From: a virus
Virus record (IMG/VR): IMGVR_UViG_3300020056_000156
Coordinates: 1 to 24,782 of that record
Reading direction: 5' to 3' (one strand)
Length of the DNA stretch: 24,782 bases
The translations under genes and the position numbers were made by a program. The notes below the pieces were generated by a model that was given only the letters and a program-made list of their open reading frames with translations, was not told where the DNA came from and searched no databases. Of the stretch, positions 23,284 through 24,782 are shown one piece after another (within the stretch, counting starts at the first letter, position 1; the number at the start of each line of letters is the position of its first letter).

Positions 23284-24372
23284 ATGGCCGTCCCTAATCT
23301 AGAAAGCTTTAGGAAGTCCCTTAAGGGCACACCCATGTACTCGGAGGCTGCCGCCATCTACGACGTGGCGATGCGTAACGGTGTGAACCCTGCGTTCGTG
23401 TCGGGGCTGGCCAAGGCTGAGTCGTCCTACGGCACCGCCGGGTTCGCGCGGGGGCGGAAGAACCCTTACGGCTACGGCGTGTTCAGCGGCGGGCCGAACA
23501 ACGGGTATGGGTCGTATGCCGATGCAACGGAGGCCATGACCAAGGGGCTTCGTGGGAACCTGTACTACGGTGCTGGCAAGCGCTCCATCGCAGACGTGAT
23601 GAACACCTATTCACCGCCGAGCTCGAACAACACCGGCCAGCACATTCAGAACATCATCAACGCAGGCCGGGCCACAGGTGGCGACGCCTCGCAGGTGTTC
23701 CTTGACGGCCCGACAGGCTACGAGGGAACTGCTGGCGACGACAACACTGCGGCTGCCAAGAAGGCGCTGTCGCCGTCGGGTTCGGGTGACCCGATGCAGC
23801 AGGCCATCGCCCAGAGCATCACCAGCGGCGACGATGAGGACGACGAAAAGGAGTCGCTGTTCAATACCGTTATGAACGTGGCGATGAAGCAGGCGATGCA
23901 GGGCCAGACCGAGCCACAGTCTGACGGTCACGAGGGCCACGATCACGGGGACGGAGGCGGAGGCGTCGGCATCCTTGCGAACGACGGCACCCAGCCGGGC
24001 CTGTCGAAGTGGGGCGGGCCACACGACCACGGCAAGCGGGCGCTCGGCAACTGGCAGTCAGACACGGCGTGGGACCTCGGCGGGCCCGCAGGCACAGCGA
24101 TCTACTCGCCGTTGCCGGGCCGGGTTGTGAAGGTCAGCGACTGGGACGACCGGGCGCAGTTCCGTGGGCAGGGCGTCACGATTGACCACGGCAATGGCAA
24201 CCTTGCGTTCTACAAGCACCTCGGCAATGTCGCAGTCAAGCCAGGGCAGCAGGTGGGTCCGGGCACCCTGCTCGGCGGGCTGGCCGACGGCACCGGGGGC
24301 GGGCCTCACCTGCATCTCGGCGGCTCGTCTAACTCATTCCTAGAGAGCCTAATCGGCTACTATCTAAGGTAG
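23284..24372 (+). CDS. Virion peptidoglycan hydrolase: lysozyme-like domain plus M23-like peptidase
   Basis: This 362-residue protein probably opens the host wall locally at infection. Residues about 18-130 resemble a lysozyme/transglycosylase fold: a putative catalytic Glu46 in SGLAKAESSYGTAG, then RKNPYGYGVFSGG. An Asp/Gly/His-rich linker runs from 140 to 250. The C-terminal M23-type peptidase has WDLGGPAGTAIYSPLPGRV (Asp264), the catalytic-type His312 in YKHL, and HLHL (His342, His344). The usual first zinc-ligand His aligns with Asp260 in QSDTAWDLGG. It starts one base after the preceding stop. Its place in the virion structural block rather than next to the holin candidate points to entry, not lysis. 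Confidence 0.8.
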   Translation: MAVPNLESFRKSLKGTPMYSEAAAIYDVAMRNGVNPAFVSGLAKAESSYGTAGFARGRKNPYGYGVFSGGPNNGYGSYADATEAMTKGLRGNLYYGAGKRSIADVMNTYSPPSSNNTGQHIQNIINAGRATGGDASQVFLDGPTGYEGTAGDDNTAAAKKALSPSGSGDPMQQAIAQSITSGDDEDDEKESLFNTVMNVAMKQAMQGQTEPQSDGHEGHDHGDGGGGVGILANDGTQPGLSKWGGPHDHGKRALGNWQSDTAWDLGGPAGTAIYSPLPGRVVKVSDWDDRAQFRGQGVTIDHGNGNLAFYKHLGNVAVKPGQQVGPGTLLGGLADGTGGGPHLHLGGSSNSFLESLIGYYLR

Positions 24373-24381
24373 GAGTAATAT

Positions 24382-24528
24382 ATGTATGACGGTATTATGG
24401 TGCGGGCATGGTACGACTGCCCTTGGATTCTGTACCCTAACTGGTTCACTTGGAAGCTAGGGCAGCGATGCCCTGAGCTCATTGGGTTCAGGGATCTTGA
24501 CACCATCCACGTCAGTCTGCCAGCCTAG
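24382..24528 (+). CDS. 48-residue hypothetical protein
   Basis: A short frame from ATG 24382 to TAG 24526-24528 has AGGAG at 24371-24375, 6 bases upstream. The product is Trp-rich with two Cys (WYDCPWILYPNWFTWKLGQR). It has no known domain and is the last rightward frame, overlapping the end of the leftward ORF by 17 bases. The ribosome site and position right after the hydrolase support translation; function is unknown. Confidence 0.5.
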   Translation: MYDGIMVRAWYDCPWILYPNWFTWKLGQRCPELIGFRDLDTIHVSLPA

Positions 24529-24757
24529 CACGCCACCCATGTAGGTCGAAGATCGGGCAGTAGACCCCCGGCGGGTGGCCCATGTTCTTGTTCAGCATGT
24601 CCTCGCACGGGCGACAGTAGCTGCTGCGTCCGTACAGGCCGTGCTCGTGCTGGCGGAGGGTGACCAGCAGTACCTGTTCCCCGCAGAACGTACACACACG
24701 GTGTGTACGTTCTGCGGGGGTCTTCGGTATGGGGATATTACGTTCGTCTATCGGCAA
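24512..24757 (-). CDS. Zinc-ribbon hypothetical protein on the opposite strand
   Basis: This leftward 81-residue frame starts at TTG (24755-24757), just after a TAG, and ends at 24512-24514. It has two CxxC pairs, VCTFCGE at about residues 21-27 and YCRPCED at about 47-53, a spacing that fits a small zinc ribbon. A lone Cys and several His lie further on. A perfect 19-bp inverted repeat falls in its first third. The weak start and lack of an obvious ribosome site keep confidence moderate. If real, it marks the start of a leftward, probably early, gene block converging on the late genes. Confidence 0.5.
   Translation of the reverse strand: MPIDERNIPIPKTPAERTHRVCTFCGEQVLLVTLRQHEHGLYGRSSYCRPCEDMLNKNMGHPPGVYCPIFDLHGWRARLAD
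24679..24719. repeat. Perfect 19-bp inverted repeat with 3-base loop
   Basis: The arms CCCCGCAGAACGTACACAC (24679-24697) and GTGTGTACGTTCTGCGGGG (24701-24719) are exact reverse complements around ACG. A stem this long and perfect is far beyond chance in this window. There is no T tract on either side, so a classical terminator is unlikely. It lies in the convergent region and inside the leftward zinc-ribbon frame. Confidence 0.9.
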
Positions 24758-24782
24758 CTACATCGCGCAGGTGCCGTCAACG

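Noticed and set aside
24460-24475. AGGGCA-GCGA-TGCCCT hairpin considered as a terminator
   Set aside because: Only a 6-bp stem, inside the 48-residue ORF, and not followed by a T tract.

Overview
The window is a late-gene segment of a tailed double-stranded DNA bacteriophage. It holds genes for the receptor-binding apparatus, lysis, packaging, capsid and short tail, packed head to tail on the + strand. Stop and start codons mostly overlap or sit a few bases apart, and no gap reaches 300 bases. I saw no tRNA, rRNA, integrase, CRISPR array or insertion sequence. The gene order is that of a podovirus: terminase, portal, scaffold, capsid, adaptor-like protein, long beta-rich nozzle-like protein, then very large internal or ejection-type proteins. 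No sheath, tape-measure or baseplate set is seen. A CHAP-type lysin, a virion protein with an M23 domain, GTG and TTG starts and near-leaderless promoters suggest a Gram-positive host, probably an actinobacterium. That host assignment is inference.

Layout. (1) 1-3741: the end of an unidentified gene, a 55-residue two-helix membrane protein (holin candidate), a promoter, then four tandem appendage genes. Three of the four carry phage tail-collar domains, one has a collagen-like stalk, and they share end modules. (2) 3731-4827: CHAP endolysin and a small acidic protein. (3) 4802-7400: HNH endonuclease, probable small terminase and large terminase. (4) 7393-12180: a promoter, a small coiled-coil protein, portal, small protein, scaffold, major capsid protein and a strong hairpin terminator. 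(5) 12190-17264: a promoter, a fourth collar protein rich in His-x-His motifs, two hypothetical proteins, the adaptor-like protein and the nozzle-like protein. (6) 17267-24372: a promoter, a small gene, three successively larger probable internal virion proteins (244, 455 and 1234 residues) and a two-domain peptidoglycan hydrolase. (7) 24373-24782: a 48-residue ORF, then a convergent zinc-ribbon ORF on the - strand containing a perfect 19-bp inverted repeat. This probably marks the end of the rightward late block.

Four extended -10 promoters (TGnTATAAT) divide the block into transcription units. At two of them the start codon lies almost where transcription should begin, which suggests leaderless mRNAs. 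The points most worth following up are the modular collar gene family, the leaderless promoter series, the zinc knuckle shared by HNH and small terminase, the His-x-His needle protein and the 41-bp palindrome.
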